A stretch of 64,000 nucleotides of DNA from Patiria pectinifera (Eukaryota > Echinodermata > Asteroidea > Valvatida > Asterinidae): assembly GCA_029964075.1 (NCBI GenBank), contig CM057147.1, forward strand, positions 27,363,513 through 27,427,512, read 5' to 3'. The translations under genes were made by a program, and so were the position numbers. Positions 63,088 to 64,000 of this stretch are shown piece after piece. Below the pieces are notes generated by a model. It was not told the DNA's origin, did no database searches, and saw only the letters and a program-made list of their open reading frames with translations. How positions within the stretch are numbered: position 1 is the stretch's first letter; each line of letters starts with the position of its first letter.

Positions 63088-64000
63088 GTAAGTGTTGTAT
63101 AAATTTACTTTCAAAGATACCCCTTTGTTATCTGTTTCTTATCATTGACAAATTCACAGAACAATCCTTCATCTTCTCTCATTTAAGAGTTTGGAAATCA
63201 TGCAAACTCTCAAAATGAGGGGAGATAATGATGTCAGCAAACCTTTACGTTGGTGTTCGATCTTGTAACACTTAAGATGCAGTGATCGTTCTGACGAAGT
63301 GACGCTAAGTGACGCAGTACACTTGAAATGTAGCTGACAAGTAAAGAACAATTTGACTTTTTATTTGTCGTTACGGGAGCGCACGCTGTTGTGAATTTTG
63401 GAACAAGTTAGGTTATTCAGTGTATTATGTGATAAAACCTCCACCTGTGTAAAATCCTCAAAGTCCAAGCAAGATGTAGTCAAACAAGTGAAGGCATAGT
63501 TCCTTGTTTTAGGCTGCAGTTTTCTAGGCCATACTTGTTCTTCTAGAAAAGTAAAACATCGACTCGACAATGTAAGTTGTTCCTTCCTATCTGTATGTGA
63601 TGAACTGTAGTTGTTTTGTGAACTCAGCAATTGATATAAGTTGGAATTAATAAGCCTTTTCGGAGTTCCAACTGCGCATTCATAACCTGTGACAACGCGC
63701 ATTATTTGTCTCAAACGGCCTTTGACATCATCGCGCCACTGACTTTACAAAAAGGCTGTTTGTGCATTGTGGGTACTGTCAAAGGGCATTTAAGACAAAC
63801 CTACGTTCGTTGTCACAGGTTACGAATGCGCGCAGTTGGAACTCCGAAAAGGCTTATTGAGGTACTGAATTTTACACATAATTATTTTTTTAACCCCTTA
63901 TGGACGGGGTGTAATGGGGACATTCCTCCACACATAGGGCAAGTGGCCCGCATGACTGCACAGCCTTTCGTGGTAGCGGGACTGCACAAAAACAGCAGCT
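63088..64000 (+). other. Start of intron 56
   Basis: Apart from the inverted repeat at 63649-63858 no gene or element seen. Confidence 0.4.
63649..63858. mobile_element. Short foldback element
   Basis: Arms of about 55 bp: AATAAGCCTTTTCGGAGTTC ... AACCTGTGACAAC on the left and its complement on the right, with a further TTTGTCT...AGACAAA pair inside. About 210 bp. Confidence 0.82.

Noticed and set aside
61276..61473. Possible exon completing the half EGF of exon 54 ([14 protein letters not shown])
   Set aside because: The acceptor and phase would fit, but there are no cysteines and no donor in frame, so it does not complete the module.
1..64000. CRISPR arrays, bacterial operons or promoters
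   Set aside because: The DNA is eukaryotic with spliced exons; repeats present are tandem or transposable, without spacer structure.

Overview
The window is animal nuclear DNA: coding exons of 63-451 bp separated by GT-AG introns, with many non-autonomous transposable elements, tRNA-derived SINEs, LINE relics and a Ty3/gypsy-type gag relic. The combination of Reeler, HYR, NIDO-AMOP-VWD, calcium-binding EGF and SEA domains in one protein suggests a marine invertebrate, most likely a deuterostome (echinoderm, hemichordate or amphioxus type). The species cannot be fixed from sequence alone.

Everything coding that I can support belongs to one giant plus-strand gene that runs off both ends. I resolved 56 exons (about 9.2 kb of coding sequence, about 3,080 codons) and all splice phases agree from exon to exon. 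The visible order is: C-terminal part of a Reeler domain (exons 1-2); three EGF domains (3-5); a Thr/Pro/Ser mucin-like exon built on an 18-bp repeat (6); nine HYR-like domains, one per exon (7-15); NIDO (16-20); AMOP (20-22); VWD (23-26); the region that follows VWD in mucin-4-like proteins (27-28); EGF pair (29-30); about 18 mostly calcium-binding EGF domains (31-46); SEA (47-48); three classical EGF domains (49-51); and a series of short 30-residue EGF variants (52-56) still running at the right edge. No start codon, signal peptide, transmembrane segment or stop codon of this gene is in the window.

Nearly every module is a symmetric phase 1-1 exon, the arrangement expected from exon shuffling. 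Phase-0 introns occur only inside NIDO, VWD, the EGF pair and SEA. The product is a secreted or membrane-anchored extracellular matrix, mucin-like or adhesive protein; its biological role is inference.

The introns hold most of the other structure: a recent tandem duplication of a two-HYR-exon block including introns; four copies of a palindrome-centred inverted-repeat element; four copies of a composite element with terminal repeats plus a trailing hairpin; several long perfect hairpins; a nested SINE/DNA-element insertion; a duplicated splice-acceptor region; and G-rich, GACT-rich and 11-bp tandem repeats. No independent second protein-coding gene or intact RNA gene was found.
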